NCBI GenBank assembly: GCA_001584585.1
Contig: LSYV01000005.1
Span: 922,511-942,366 of the forward strand
From: Gonium pectorale
Taxonomy: Eukaryota > Chlorophyta > Chlorophyceae > Chlamydomonadales > Volvocaceae
Direction: 5' to 3'
DNA length: 19,856 nt
Positions 19,662-19,856 of this stretch are shown here, in pieces. A program made the translations under genes and the position numbers. Under the pieces are notes generated by a model. It was not told the origin of the DNA. It saw only the letters and a list, made by a program, of their open reading frames with translations, and made no database searches. Position 1 is the stretch's first letter; every line of letters starts with the position of its first letter.

Positions 19662-19856
19662 GTGTGCTGTGTGAGTATGCGGGCGGTGTGCTGTGTGTGT
19701 ATGCGGGCGGTGTGCTGTGTGTGTATGCGGGCCGTGTGCTGTGTGTGTATGCGGGCCGTGTGCTGTGTGTGTATGCGGGCCGTGTGCTGTGTGTGTATGC
19801 GGGCCGTGTGCTGTGTGTGTATGCGGGCGGTGTGCTGTGTGTGTATGCGGGCCGTG
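19662..19856. repeat. 24-bp tandem repeat array, eight full copies to the window edge
   Basis: The unit GTGTGCTGTGTGTGTATGCG plus GGC and a final G or C starts at 19662 and recurs every 24 bases, with a ninth copy beginning at 19854. The first copy differs by T to A (GTGAG). The last base of the unit reads G, G, C, C, C, C, G, C through the eight copies. It probably lies in an upstream intron or the 5' flank of gene 3 and continues past the window. Confidence 0.95.

Noticed and set aside
1..19856. Possibility of a high-GC bacterial (for example actinobacterial) origin
   Set aside because: Genes read only after removing many GT-AG introns, there are no ribosome binding sites or operons, and the gene families (TBC GAP, pherophorin-like) are eukaryotic.

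Overview
The window looks like nuclear DNA from a volvocine green alga (Chlamydomonas/Volvox relatives). The evidence is a very GC-rich sequence, genes cut into many short exons by compact GT-AG introns, strong G/C preference at third codon positions, low-complexity and minisatellite-filled introns, a pherophorin-type gene (a family known from volvocine algae), and a TGTAA polyadenylation motif of the kind used by these algae. The exact species cannot be told from the sequence. There are no rRNA genes, CRISPR arrays, prokaryotic operons or complete transposons that I can see.

Three genes were reconstructed by joining exons at GT-AG boundaries with consistent reading phase. (1) Positions 1-6985, minus strand: nine exons of a TBC-domain Rab GTPase-activating protein, running off the left edge. 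Both catalytic fingers are intact (Arg in IxxDxxR, Gln in YCQ). (2) Positions 9472-12380, plus strand: a complete four-exon gene for an 817-residue pherophorin-like protein with a signal peptide, four Cys-rich modules, two very short proline linkers, one C-terminal membrane helix and a basic, Ser-rich tail. (3) Positions 13635-19436, minus strand: twelve exons (767 residues visible) of a large coiled-coil/helical protein whose 5' part lies beyond the right edge. I do not recognise its family.

Genes 1 and 2 diverge from a 2.5 kb gene-free region (6986-9471) that must hold both promoters. Genes 2 and 3 converge, separated by a long 3' UTR with TGTAA at 13155-13159. No shared pathway is evident. 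A membrane-anchored wall/matrix-type glycoprotein, a membrane-traffic regulator and an unidentified helical protein appear to be simple neighbours.

The most interesting points are the membrane-anchored, rod-less four-module pherophorin; a dispersed repeat of about 80 bp present in opposite orientation in introns of genes 1 and 3; a perfect 9-copy 12-bp minisatellite inside the intron that splits the TBC catalytic core; a 24-bp tandem array at the right edge; and an unrecognised multi-exon helical protein. I found no clear new defence, mobile or regulatory system.
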